Positions 16,389 to 24,476 of a stretch of 34,278 nt of DNA are shown in pieces. Each line of letters starts with the position of its first letter. Position 1 is the first letter of the stretch. The stretch lies in assembly GCA_023454175.1 (NCBI GenBank), contig JAEXRW010000035.1, positions 1 to 34,278 on the forward strand, read 5' to 3'. Source of the stretch: Bacillota bacterium (GTDB taxonomy: Bacteria > Bacillota > Clostridia > Christensenellales > JAEXRW01). The translations under genes and the position numbers were made by a program. A model generated the notes under the pieces. That model made no database searches. It saw only the letters and a list, made by a program, of their open reading frames with translations, and had not been told where the DNA came from.

Positions 16389-17438
16389 CTACATCCTCAG
16401 GAGCAATGCCGATAGTTCGCTTAAAGTGAAGGGGCGTATGAAAGCCTCGCCGATATCTTTCAGCAGTATGAAGTTCAGCTTTCCGTCCAGCCGCTTCTTG
16501 TCCGTAGACATGACTTCGACTAATTTCGACATATTTATGTCGATTCGTGTCGGTAAGGCATGGGCATTTACTGCCCTTTCCAGCCTCCCGCTCGTACCCG
16601 GTTTGGTTTCCCCGATGGACTCTCCCAGCCGCGCAGCCGCGATCATCCCGCAGGCCACCGCCTCCCCATGGGTGATACCGGTGAAGTCCATGCATTTCTC
16701 CGCGGCGTGCCCCAGCGTATGCCCGAAATTCAGCAGCATCCGTTCCCCCAGGTCTTTCTCGTCCCGTTCGATGATGCCGCATTTGATGTCCAGGCACCGC
16801 GGGACGATTGTATCAACCGGCTTCTTGCCGGATTCAATGGTCTCAAAGAGCGCCTTGTTCCGTATCGCGCCGTATTTGATGACCTCCGCCATGCCGTCAT
16901 TCAGTATTTTTGCTGGTAATGTGGAAAGCGTATCGGTGTCCGCGATCGCGCATTTGGGCTGGTGGAATGCGCCTGCCAGGTTCTTGCCGAAGGGAAGGTC
17001 CACCCCGGTCTTTCCGCCCACGCATGAGTCTACCTGGGAAAGCAATGTGGTTGGTACTTGTATCACCGCCACACCGCGCAGGTAGGTGGCTGCGGCGAAC
17101 CCCGCCAGGTCTCCGGCCACGCCCCCGCCCAGGGCTATTATAACGTCTGAACGCGATATCCCGTTTTCGTGGAACGCATGGTACAGTGCCGTCACTGTGT
17201 CCAGTGTCTTGTATTGCTCGCCCGATGGCAGGCTGAACGTGCTGGCCTTGAACCCAGCTTCCAGCATCGATGTGAATGCCTTCCGTCCGTGGTGGCGCAG
17301 CGCGTTTTCGTCCGCCACAATTACCGCGGTCCTTCCCGTTACCGCCCTCGCCGCCTCCGCACCCAGTTTGGAGAGGACTCCCTTTCCTGCGAGTATGCGG
17401 GTCTCCCCGTTTTTGAATTGTACAGTGCGTTCATACAT
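16389..17438 (-). CDS. aroB: 3-dehydroquinate synthase
   Basis: A 349-residue NAD- and metal-dependent enzyme, second step of the pathway. Seen are PSGEQYKTLDT, the GGGVAGDLAGFAAATYLRG nucleotide-site block, PTTLLSQVDSCVGGKTGVD, GMAEVIKYGAI and the metal-site histidines in LNFGHTLGHAAE with a further GITHGEAV. It starts 13 bases after the aroF stop; that stop overlaps the GAGG of its ribosome binding site, which is set slightly far from the ATG. Confidence 0.96.
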   Translation of the reverse strand: MYERTVQFKNGETRILAGKGVLSKLGAEAARAVTGRTAVIVADENALRHHGRKAFTSMLEAGFKASTFSLPSGEQYKTLDTVTALYHAFHENGISRSDVIIALGGGVAGDLAGFAAATYLRGVAVIQVPTTLLSQVDSCVGGKTGVDLPFGKNLAGAFHQPKCAIADTDTLSTLPAKILNDGMAEVIKYGAIRNKALFETIESGKKPVDTIVPRCLDIKCGIIERDEKDLGERMLLNFGHTLGHAAEKCMDFTGITHGEAVACGMIAAARLGESIGETKPGTSGRLERAVNAHALPTRIDINMSKLVEVMSTDKKRLDGKLNFILLKDIGEAFIRPFTLSELSALLLRM

Positions 17439-17451
17439 TGAAGGTCCAGCC

Positions 17452-18468
17452 TCACATCTGCCGGCCCACGGCGTTTGCCACCGGGACCAGCTTCTTCATC
17501 AGTTCGTCAAAAGCCTCGGGCGTGAGGGATTGCTGCCCGTCCGAGAGCGCGTGCTTGGGGTCGTTGTGCACCTCGATGATCAGCCCGTCCGCCCCTGCCG
17601 CGATGGCCGCCTTGGCCAGCGGTTCCACCAGCCACGCCGCGCCCGCCGCGTGGGAGGGGTCCGCCATCACCGGCAGGTGGGACCTTGCCTTCAGTACGGG
17701 GATGGCGCTCACGTCGAGTGTGTTCCGCGTAGCTGTTTCAAATGTCCGGATGCCCCGTTCGCACAGGATCACGTCGTTGTTGCCGCCGTTGATGATGTAT
17801 TCGGCCGACATCAACAGTTCCTCCACCGTATTGGCAAAGCCGCGTTTCAGGAGGATCGGCTTTGCCACCTTGCCCAGTTCCTTCAGCAATTCGAAGTTCT
17901 GCATGTTGCGCGCGCCCACCTGGATGATATCCACGTACTCCATGAAAAGGTCGATATGGAAGGGGTTTGTGATCTCGGATACCACCGGCAGCCCTGTCTT
18001 TTCCTTCGCCTTTTTCAGGTATGTCAGCCCCTCCGCCTTCAGTCCCTGGAAGGCATAGGGGGATGTTCTGGGTTTGAACGCTCCGCCCCGCAGGAAGGAT
18101 GCCCCGCTGCTGCGCGCCTTTTCCGCCAGGTGGATGATCTGCTCTTCCGATTCCACGCTGCACGGTCCCGCCACGACGCACACCTTTTCCCCGCCGATGG
18201 TAGTACCGTTGACCTTTACGGTCGTGTTGTCGGGGTGGAATTTCCGGTTGGCCTTCTTGTAGGGTTCAGCTACGCGCGTCACCCGTTCTACCCATTCGTG
18301 ATTCTGGATCTCGTCGATATCGATGGAGGAGGTATCCCCCACCAGGCCGATGATGACCGTATCCGCGCCGTAGATCGGGCTGGCCTGTACGCCGTACGCC
18401 TCCTGCAGCCAGCTGGATAGCTGTTCCACCTTGTCCTTTGTGATGCCCCGTTTCAATACCGCTATCAT
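17452..18468 (-). CDS. aroF: 3-deoxy-7-phosphoheptulonate (DAHP) synthase, type I beta, first copy
   Basis: A 338-residue enzyme condensing PEP and erythrose-4-phosphate. Residues 1-70 form the ferredoxin-like regulatory domain found in Thermotoga-type DAHP synthases. The barrel follows, with VAGPCSVES, LRGGAFKPRTSPYAFQG, the QVGARNMQNF block, LLKRGFANT, CERGIRTFE and DPSHAAG, the last carrying the metal-binding His. Its start overlaps the stop of the aroE-aroK gene (ATGA), so translation is coupled. A second copy, clearly homologous, lies at 21290-22315 in a different transcription unit. Confidence 0.95.
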   Translation of the reverse strand: MIAVLKRGITKDKVEQLSSWLQEAYGVQASPIYGADTVIIGLVGDTSSIDIDEIQNHEWVERVTRVAEPYKKANRKFHPDNTTVKVNGTTIGGEKVCVVAGPCSVESEEQIIHLAEKARSSGASFLRGGAFKPRTSPYAFQGLKAEGLTYLKKAKEKTGLPVVSEITNPFHIDLFMEYVDIIQVGARNMQNFELLKELGKVAKPILLKRGFANTVEELLMSAEYIINGGNNDVILCERGIRTFETATRNTLDVSAIPVLKARSHLPVMADPSHAAGAAWLVEPLAKAAIAAGADGLIIEVHNDPKHALSDGQQSLTPEAFDELMKKLVPVANAVGRQM

Positions 18469-19841
18469 TTCCTATTCCTCCATCCCAGGGATTCCATGAT
18501 ATTTTCGATGACCGCGTCCGTTCCCCTGTCCGCGTCCACGGTGATATCGGCAGCCTTCATATAGTTGGGCAGCCTCGTCTCGTACAAAAGGCTTGCTTTC
18601 GTTTTGGCGTCCATTTTCAGCATCGGCCGCCCGTGCCCGTCCCCCACCCGTTTCAGGATCTCCGGCATCGTCGCTTTCAGGAATACCGCGATGCTTGGCG
18701 TGCCTTCCAGGTTGCCGATATTGCTCAGGCTTGCCAGCGTCCCGCCGCCCGTAGCCAGCACCGTCTTTTTTTTATGTACGGCTATGGCAAAATATCCGCC
18801 CTCCATCTCCCGGAAGCGCGATTCCCCGTATTTGTCAAAGATTTTGGGTATCGTCATCCCCGCCATGGCTTCGATCTCTCTGTCCAGGTCGACGAACTTC
18901 CATCCCAGTTTGGTTGCCAGCAGTTTGCCCGCCGTGCTTTTTCCGCTCCCCATGAATCCGTACAGCACGATGCACAGCGGGAAGCGTTCCCATAGTATCT
19001 TCTGCATCTCTTCCGTTATCGTTTGGATGGTTGAATATTCGGTATCTTTACCGTTCCATATCCGCTGCGCTTCCGCCGCCTGGCCCGCCAGCATGGAGAG
19101 GCCGCCTTCGGCTTTCTTTCCGCACTGCATCGCGCGCAGCACCAGCTTCGTCCGGTATGGGTTATAGATGGTGTCGAATACCGCCTTGCACCGCTCCAGT
19201 GTCCCGTTGTCGACGGGCATCGCGTTCACTTTCGGGTACATGCCCACGGGCGTGCCGTTGAGCAGCAGGTCGTATTCCCCTTCCGGCGTTTTAATGGCTT
19301 TGACGCGAGCCCCGGATATGCTTCCCCGGATGAACGAAGCCACCGCTTCCGCCTTTTCGTGCGATCTCGCCAGGATCTCCACTTCCGCCCCGCATCCAAC
19401 AGCTTCCGCCGCCATCATCCGCGCCACGCCCCCCGCGCCCAGCACCAGCACCCGCCCGTTGAGCGCAATGTCCCCCTGCCGGATGGCCGATCGGAATCCC
19501 GCTGCGTCCGTGTTGAAACCGGTGAGCCTGCCGTTGTCGTTGCGCACGGTGTTGACGGCGCCGTACCTCTCCGCGCTTTCGTCCAGTCCGTCCAGAAGCG
19601 GGATGATCCTTTCCTTGTGCGGGATCGTCACGTTGAATCCCGCCGTTTTGTCCCGCAGTACCGGGATGGCCGCTTTTAATTCGCCTGGGGGGATTTCGAT
19701 GAGCGTATAGCTCCCCACCGTCCCGCTGCCCCGCATCAGCCGCGCATGGATCTCAGGCGACAGGCTGTGCCCCAGAGGATGCCCGATCAGGCCGTATAGT
19801 TCTGCGCCGCTCTTTTGCTTTTGTAATTCTTCCAGCGTCAT
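18465..19841 (-). CDS. fused shikimate dehydrogenase - shikimate kinase
   Basis: A 458-residue two-domain enzyme performing steps four and five of the shikimate pathway. The AroE part (about 8-275) shows GHPLGHSLSPEIH, NVTIPHKE with the catalytic Lys, the NTDAAGF block with catalytic Asp, and the NADP-binding VLGAGGVARM. The AroK part (about 288-458) has the P-loop GFMGSGKST from residue 295, DLDREIE as shikimate/Mg site, FREMEGGYF and ATGGGTLAS. The reading frame runs through both without a stop. The ATG at 19841 follows CGGAG; a TTG 21 bases earlier lies in the terminator T-run and is unlikely. It is the first gene after the T-box. Confidence 0.94.
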   Translation of the reverse strand: MTLEELQKQKSGAELYGLIGHPLGHSLSPEIHARLMRGSGTVGSYTLIEIPPGELKAAIPVLRDKTAGFNVTIPHKERIIPLLDGLDESAERYGAVNTVRNDNGRLTGFNTDAAGFRSAIRQGDIALNGRVLVLGAGGVARMMAAEAVGCGAEVEILARSHEKAEAVASFIRGSISGARVKAIKTPEGEYDLLLNGTPVGMYPKVNAMPVDNGTLERCKAVFDTIYNPYRTKLVLRAMQCGKKAEGGLSMLAGQAAEAQRIWNGKDTEYSTIQTITEEMQKILWERFPLCIVLYGFMGSGKSTAGKLLATKLGWKFVDLDREIEAMAGMTIPKIFDKYGESRFREMEGGYFAIAVHKKKTVLATGGGTLASLSNIGNLEGTPSIAVFLKATMPEILKRVGDGHGRPMLKMDAKTKASLLYETRLPNYMKAADITVDADRGTDAVIENIMESLGWRNRK

Positions 19842-19857
19842 AGTTTCTCCGGTAAAT

Positions 19858-19893
19858 AACAAAAGCCTTCCGTCCGTATCAGGGACGAAAGGC
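19858..19893 (-). terminator. T-box attenuator terminator before the aro operon
   Basis: Minus-strand stem GCCTTTCGTCC/GGACGGAAGGC (one G-U pair) with loop CTGATAC and a TTTTGTTATTT tail, ending 16 bases before the start codon. The 5' arm lies next to the T-box sequence and can instead pair with it to form the antiterminator. Confidence 0.9.
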
Positions 19894-20130
19894 TGTGCTT
19901 CCGTGGTACCACCCAGTTTGGCTGAAAATTCAGCCCGCTTTTTTGGATACGCACATATGGCTGTGATATCCTATCCCTGTAACGGGGGAGCCCGTGCACG
20001 CCTACTCTCCGTTCAGCATGCAGGCTCGGGAGGGAACTTCGAAACGCTCTTAACCATAAAACCGCTCCCAGTCATGGCGGCTTCTCCCTTGCATGGTGTT
20101 GGCGCCCTACTTTTCTCCGTCATCGCCTTG
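19894..20130 (-). promoter_or_regulatory. T-box riboswitch, candidate Phe specifier
   Basis: Read on the minus strand, the leader has the T-box core TGGGTGGTACCACGG (19901-19915), directly followed by the terminator. At the 5' end GATGAC-GGAG-AAAAGTA matches the stem I K-turn and specifier-loop strand of known T-boxes. The 3' strand AAGTTCC-CTCC-CGA-GCCT closes it by GGAG/CTCC and AGGC/GCCT. By alignment with the published Geobacillus glyQ stem I, the specifier is TTC (Phe) at 20034-20036. The distal stem AAGCCGC/GCGGTTT has an ATGACTGGGA loop. Uncharged tRNA-Phe is expected to turn on aroEK-aroF-aroB-aroA-aroC-aroQ-pheA. The base after the specifier is C rather than the usual purine. Confidence 0.88.
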
Positions 20131-20134
20131 TTGC

Positions 20135-20169
20135 ATTATACATTAATACCATTTGGCTTATGTTGTCAA
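20135..20169 (-). promoter_or_regulatory. promoter of the T-box/aro operon
   Basis: TTGACA (20164-20169) and TATAAT (20135-20140) lie on the minus strand just before the T-box, but 23 bases apart. An inner TATTAA with TGG before it lies 15 bases from TTGACA, so the exact -10 is unclear. The site is only about 30 bases after the tyrA stop. Confidence 0.55.
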
Positions 20170-20196
20170 GTATTCCTTGTATCTTCTGGATTTTTG

Positions 20197-21264
20197 CTAA
20201 ACGACTTTGCAGATATACCCCGCTGCAGTGAGGATGCCCACCGCTTTTGCCGCATTGTCCCCGTCCTGCACCGTGATGCGCAGCGTCCCGCCTTCGTATT
20301 CGCGGATGTTCTGGATGCTGATGTCCTTGATGTTGATGCCCGCATCCCCCAGCCGCGCCGTCACGTCGCTCAGGACGCCCGGTTTGTCCGGCACTTCCAG
20401 CAGCAGCTGCGGCATGCCCTGCACCGCGCCCCGCCCTTTTGTCGGCAGTGCGTCCCGGTACGTCTTTGCCGTGGTGAAGAATTCCCGCAGGTACCCTTCG
20501 TCCCTGTCCTGTAATGCTTTCTGAATCCTTTGTAGGGAATGAATGTGTTCGTCCAGTGTGGAGGCGATGGGTTCCGCCGCGTCCAGCGCGATGTCCACCC
20601 ACATCTCCGGGCTTCCCGAGGCGATCCGCGTCATGTCGCGGAAACCGCCCGCAGCCAGCCTCTTTGCATCCTCCCCCGCCGACTCTGCCAGCAGGCACAG
20701 CGCGCTCGCTTCGATGTGGGGCAGGTGGCTCACGGCCGCCACGGTTTTGTCGTGCAGCCCCGCGTCCATCACCACCGGGATCGCGCCCATGAGCCTCGCC
20801 ATATGTTTAAGCGTATCGATATCTTGATCTGTTGAATTCGGTTGCGGACAAAGGACGTATACGGCGTTTTCATACAGCGTCGCGTTCGAGGCGAAATACC
20901 CGCTCCGTTCGCTCCCCGCCATGGGATGCCCGCCGATGAAGCGGATACCGGTTCCTTTCACGCTCTGCATGATCCCCTGCTTTGTGCTCCCGGCGTCTGT
21001 TATAATGCCTTTGCAGTGTCCTGAGGTCTTGAGGATATGCTCAAGCACCTGCAGCACCGGCACGCAGATATATACCACGCCGCAGTTGCGAAATATGGCA
21101 TGGTCTCCCGTCGTCCCCGCCTGGATCACGCCTTCGGACAGGGCCGCTTCAAGAGCCTTTTCGCTCCGCGTCAGTGCCACGATGTTGCCGATGCCGGGTT
21201 TCCCGCATAGCGCCTTGGCGATGGAGCCCCCGATCAGTCCCAGCCCGATAACCCCGATATCCAT
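20197..21264 (-). CDS. tyrA: prephenate dehydrogenase with ACT domain
   Basis: A 355-residue NAD-dependent enzyme making 4-hydroxyphenylpyruvate from prephenate. The Rossmann site is GLGLIGGSIAKAL at the N-terminus; GGHPMAGSERSGY with the catalytic His and SHLPHIEASAL are family signatures. An ACT domain (about 284-355, EVPDKPGVLSDVTARLG) suggests tyrosine or other amino acid feedback. It follows the second DAHP synthase by 25 bases, with GGAGG upstream, so the two form a tyrosine-branch operon. No terminator is seen between its stop and the downstream T-box promoter, so readthrough into the aro operon is possible. Confidence 0.95.
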   Translation of the reverse strand: MDIGVIGLGLIGGSIAKALCGKPGIGNIVALTRSEKALEAALSEGVIQAGTTGDHAIFRNCGVVYICVPVLQVLEHILKTSGHCKGIITDAGSTKQGIMQSVKGTGIRFIGGHPMAGSERSGYFASNATLYENAVYVLCPQPNSTDQDIDTLKHMARLMGAIPVVMDAGLHDKTVAAVSHLPHIEASALCLLAESAGEDAKRLAAGGFRDMTRIASGSPEMWVDIALDAAEPIASTLDEHIHSLQRIQKALQDRDEGYLREFFTTAKTYRDALPTKGRGAVQGMPQLLLEVPDKPGVLSDVTARLGDAGINIKDISIQNIREYEGGTLRITVQDGDNAAKAVGILTAAGYICKVV

Positions 21265-21289
21265 CTATATGAACCTCCGGTTGATCCGG

Positions 21290-22315
21290 TTAATTTCCGG
21301 CCTTGAATTCCCGCCCCAGTACCGATGCGATTTTTTCGATGTCCCTGCATAGAAGTGTGAATTCCTCTTCCCCCAGCTGTTGTGAGGCATCCGACAATGC
21401 GTATTTCGGCGTCGGGTGGACCTCCACCATCAGCCCGTCCGCGCCCGCAGCGATGGCCGCCCGGGAAAGCGAGGAGATGTAGCTGGTTTTCCCCGCCGCG
21501 TGGGAAGGGTCGATGATGACGGGTAAGTGGCTCTTTTCTTTGATGACGGGCACCGCGCTGATGTCCAGCGTGTTGCGCGTCGCCGTTTCAAAGGTGCGGA
21601 TGCCCCGCTCGCACAGGATGATGCGGTAGTTGCCCTCGCTCATGATGTACTCCGCGCTCCCCAGCCATTCGTCGATCGTTTCCGCGATGCCCCTTTTCAA
21701 AAGCACCGGGATGCCGCTCTTTCCGGCTTCCTTCAGCAGGCGGAAATTCTGTGCGTTCCGCGCGCCGATCTGCAGCACGTCCAGGTACTTCGCCGCTTCC
21801 TCCATGTGGTTTTCGCTCGTGATCTCGGATACAGTCAACAGCCCGTTTTCGTCCGCAGCTTCCCGCAATAGTTTAAGCCCTTCCTCCTCCAGCCCCTGGA
21901 ATGCGTACGGGGAGGTCCGCGGCTTGTACGCCCCGCCCCGAAGGAACTGCGCGCCCGCCTTCTTTACGATCCGCGCCGCTTCGAAGATCTGTTCGCGGTT
22001 TTCCACGGCGCAAGGCCCCGCCATCATGGCAATTTGATCTCCTCCAACGGTGCACCCCTTGATCTCGATGACGCTGCCCTCGGGCCGGAAGGCCTTGCTC
22101 GCCAGCTTGTAGGCCTCCATGATATGGACCACTTTTTCCACGCCCGGCAGCAGGTCCATGTGCACGTCCGAAAGCACGCTCTTGTCCCCGATCACGCCGA
22201 TGATCGTGCGCGCTTCCCCCGTGCTCAGATGCACCTTCAGGCCTCTTTGTTCCAGAAGCCGTATGATGTCGTCCATATCCTGCTGTTTTGTTCCCGGTTT
22301 GATGACGATGACCAT
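21290..22315 (-). CDS. DAHP synthase, type I beta, second copy
   Basis: A 341-residue paralogue of the enzyme at 17452-18468. It keeps the N-terminal ferredoxin-like domain (residues 1-70) and the active-site blocks MAGPCAVEN, LRGGAYKPRTSPYAFQG, QIGARNAQNF, LLKRGIAET, CERGIRTFE and DPSHAAG. The regulatory domains of the two copies diverge far more than the barrels, suggesting different inhibitors. The start at 22315 has GGAGGTG upstream; the frame is open 17 codons further into the promoter region and is not supported there. It is first in an operon with tyrA, so it probably feeds the tyrosine branch. Confidence 0.94.
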   Translation of the reverse strand: MVIVIKPGTKQQDMDDIIRLLEQRGLKVHLSTGEARTIIGVIGDKSVLSDVHMDLLPGVEKVVHIMEAYKLASKAFRPEGSVIEIKGCTVGGDQIAMMAGPCAVENREQIFEAARIVKKAGAQFLRGGAYKPRTSPYAFQGLEEEGLKLLREAADENGLLTVSEITSENHMEEAAKYLDVLQIGARNAQNFRLLKEAGKSGIPVLLKRGIAETIDEWLGSAEYIMSEGNYRIILCERGIRTFETATRNTLDISAVPVIKEKSHLPVIIDPSHAAGKTSYISSLSRAAIAAGADGLMVEVHPTPKYALSDASQQLGEEEFTLLCRDIEKIASVLGREFKAGN

Positions 22316-22337
22316 GAAAAGGCACCTCCATACTGCC

Positions 22338-22366
22338 ATTTTACCCCAACTGAAATGAAAAACCAA
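22338..22366 (-). promoter_or_regulatory. possible second, start-proximal promoter of aroF2-tyrA
   Basis: Minus-strand TTGGTT (22361-22366), 17 bases, TAAAAT (22338-22343). It would give a leader of only about 16 bases, tight for the ribosome binding site, so it is a weaker candidate than the upstream one. Confidence 0.35.
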
Positions 22367-22437
22367 GGCATCCCGCGTGCGTTTCCATACTACTGTTCTA
22401 CCATTCTACAATTCTTGCACGTGATTTGTTTGCCTTG
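22358..22437 (-). promoter_or_regulatory. structured leader of aroF2-tyrA, possible attenuator
   Basis: In the transcript from the upstream promoter, CAAGGCA (22431-22437) can pair perfectly with TGCCTTG (22364-22370) and, inside, CGTGC (22417-22421) with GCACG (22376-22380); a TTTTT run follows at once. The enclosed loop holds three 8-base units, GTAGAATG, GTAGAACA and GTAGTATG (22386-22409). No T-box core is present. Function is inferred only from the fold and position. Confidence 0.4.
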
Positions 22438-22450
22438 ACGTATTTTGATT

Positions 22451-22479
22451 ATTTTAATGCGGCAGTAACAGGTTGTCAA
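22451..22479 (-). promoter_or_regulatory. sigma-A promoter of aroF2-tyrA
   Basis: Consensus TTGACA (22474-22479), 17-base spacer and TAAAAT (22451-22456) on the minus strand, giving a leader of about 130 bases. Confidence 0.8.
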
Positions 22480-22575
22480 ATGCTTATTCTGTGAATTTTA
22501 CCGGTGAATGCAACCTTCGCTTTCGGAATGGTGCCTTACACCCGTCTTTCCCCTCCTTCATATACTGCTATAAAG

Positions 22576-22614
22576 CGGCACAAAGGGGTGGGCTCATCCC
22601 CTGCCGTCTTTTTT
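22576..22614 (+). terminator. terminator-like hairpin in the asnB leader
   Basis: CGGC (22576-22579) pairs with GCCG (22603-22606) and AGGGG (22584-22588) with CCCCT (22598-22602), with an ACAA bulge and a 9-base loop; TCTTTTTT follows, running straight into the GGGGAGGG ribosome binding site of asnB. The plus strand has no gene for many kilobases upstream, so this probably acts on the asnB transcript itself. A TATAAA at 22569-22574 is too close to serve as its promoter unless the leader is very short. Confidence 0.6.
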
Positions 22615-22631
22615 GGGGAGGGTATTTCGGT

Positions 22632-24476
22632 ATGTGCGGTATTGCAGGCTGGGTGGATCAGAAAAAGGATATCTCCACGCAGGGGGAAAAGGTCTGCGCC
22701 ATGACGCGTACGCTGGCAGCGCGCGGCCCCGATGACAGCGGCTTTTTCATCACCCGGCACGCGCTGTTCGGCCACAGGCGCCTGGTGGTGGTGGACCCCG
22801 TGGGTGGCACCCAGCCAATGAGCCGTACGCTTTCCGGACGCACCTGCACCATCGTTTATAACGGCGAGCTGTACAATACCGGGGATATCCGCAGCGAACT
22901 GCGCGCGCTGGGCTATACTTTCATGGGCCATTCCGATACCGAGGTCCTGCTCCTCGCCTTCATGCAGTGGGGGGAGTCCTGCCTTCCCCGGCTGAACGGC
23001 ATCTTTGCCTTCGCCATATGGGATGATGCGGCCGGCACCGTCTTCCTTGCGCGGGACCGTTTCGGCGTCAAGCCCCTGTTTTATGCCTTCCGGGATGGCG
23101 GTTTGATTTTCGCGTCCGAACTCAAGGCCATGCTGGCGCACCCCCTCGTAAAGCCCGAGCTGGCGGCGGACGGACTCGCCGAGATCTTCGCCCTCTCCCC
23201 CTCCCGCACCCCCGGCCACGGCGTCTACCGGGATGTGCATGAATTGGAGGGTGGCTGTTGCCTCCTGTTTGACGGCTCGCGCGCGGGACCGGCACCCCGC
23301 CCCTACTGGCAGTTCGTATCCTCCCCGCATACCCATAGCCTGGAGGAAACGGTGGAAAGGGTGCGCTATCTCGTGCAGGATACCGTCGTGCGGCAGCTGG
23401 TATCCGACGTACCCGTCTGCACCTTCCTCTCGGGCGGGCTGGACAGCAGCGCCATCACCGCCATCGCCGCCGGGCATTTCAAGGCGCTCGGGCTCGGCCC
23501 GCTCCATACCTACTCGGTGGATTACCAGGGCAACGCGCAGCATTTCAGGCCCAGCCATTTTCAGCCCGACCCGGATTCCAAATGGGTGGGGTTCATGTCG
23601 GACCGGTTCGGCACCGTGCACCATGGTTTTGAGATAGAAGGGGCAAAGCCCCTGGCAGATGCCCTGGATGACGCCACGTTTGCCCGGGACCTGCCCGGCA
23701 TGGCGGATGTGGACTCCTCCCTCCTCCTCTTCTGCCGGGAGATCAAAAAGCGCCACGTCGTGGCCCTCTCGGGGGAATGCGCCGATGAGGTCTTCGGCGG
23801 CTATCCCTGGTTCCATGATGTGGATGTGGAAAGCGGCGCCTTTCCCTGGATGCAGGGTTTCGCACTGCGGAAGTCCATCATGTCTCCCGAATTGGGCGCG
23901 TGCATCCGCCCGGATGAATATGTGTCCATGCGCTATAGGGAATCGGTGGGCCGCGTCCCCCGTCTTCCCGGGGAGGACCCGGTAGAGGCCAAACGCCGGG
24001 AAATGTTCTATTTGAATATGCAGTGGTTCATGGCCATGCTGCTGGAGCGGAAGGACCGCATGAGTATGGCGACGGGCCTGGAGGTGCGCGTGCCCTTCTG
24101 CGACCACCGCCTGGCGGAATACGTCTGGAACATCCCCTGGGAGATGAAGGCATTGAATGGCCGGGAAAAGGGAGTCCTGCGTCAGGCGCTGAAAGGGTTG
24201 CTTCCGGACGAGATCATCCAGCGCAAAAAAAGCCCCTACCCCAAAACGCACGACCCCGCGTATGAATCCCTCGTGAAAGCCCGCCTGCTGGATATTTTGA
24301 ACGGTTCCTCCCCGCTTCTGCCGTTCATCGATGTGCGGGAAGTCCGGCGTCTGTTGGATACGCCTTCGGACCTCGGCCGCCCGTGGTTTGGCCAGCTCAT
24401 GGCCCTGCCTCAGCTCTTTGCCTGGCTCATCCAGGCGGATACCTGGCTGCGGAAGTATCATGTGTCCGTTGTGTAA
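22632..24476 (+). CDS. asnB: asparagine synthase, glutamine-hydrolysing
   Basis: A 614-residue enzyme that makes asparagine from aspartate, ATP and glutamine. The start at 22632 gives MCGIAGW, exposing the catalytic Cys1 after Met removal; longer upstream frames would destroy this. The glutaminase domain (about 1-210) has AARGPDDSG, GHRRLVVVD, VYNGELYN and GHSDTEV. The synthetase domain has the PP-loop LSGGLDSSAI and ALSGECADEVFGGYPWF, and the C-terminal RKKSPYPKTHDP region. GGGGAGGG lies 9-16 bases upstream. It stands alone, convergent with the Ig-repeat gene, and is likely regulated by the hairpin in its leader. Confidence 0.95.
   Translation: MCGIAGWVDQKKDISTQGEKVCAMTRTLAARGPDDSGFFITRHALFGHRRLVVVDPVGGTQPMSRTLSGRTCTIVYNGELYNTGDIRSELRALGYTFMGHSDTEVLLLAFMQWGESCLPRLNGIFAFAIWDDAAGTVFLARDRFGVKPLFYAFRDGGLIFASELKAMLAHPLVKPELAADGLAEIFALSPSRTPGHGVYRDVHELEGGCCLLFDGSRAGPAPRPYWQFVSSPHTHSLEETVERVRYLVQDTVVRQLVSDVPVCTFLSGGLDSSAITAIAAGHFKALGLGPLHTYSVDYQGNAQHFRPSHFQPDPDSKWVGFMSDRFGTVHHGFEIEGAKPLADALDDATFARDLPGMADVDSSLLLFCREIKKRHVVALSGECADEVFGGYPWFHDVDVESGAFPWMQGFALRKSIMSPELGACIRPDEYVSMRYRESVGRVPRLPGEDPVEAKRREMFYLNMQWFMAMLLERKDRMSMATGLEVRVPFCDHRLAEYVWNIPWEMKALNGREKGVLRQALKGLLPDEIIQRKKSPYPKTHDPAYESLVKARLLDILNGSSPLLPFIDVREVRRLLDTPSDLGRPWFGQLMALPQLFAWLIQADTWLRKYHVSVV

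Noticed and set aside
22386..22409. TRAP-type binding site (repeated UAG triplets)
   Set aside because: Only three units with period 8; TRAP sites need about 9-11 triplets spaced every 4-6 bases.
22520..22575. Possible T-box core before asnB (GGTGCC near 22531)
   Set aside because: It lacks the GGTGG-N-ACC core and no stem I or K-turn pattern is found upstream.
22473..22631. N-terminal extension of asnB
   Set aside because: Catalytic Cys must be residue 1 after Met removal; the extension lacks a binding site and covers the terminator hairpin.
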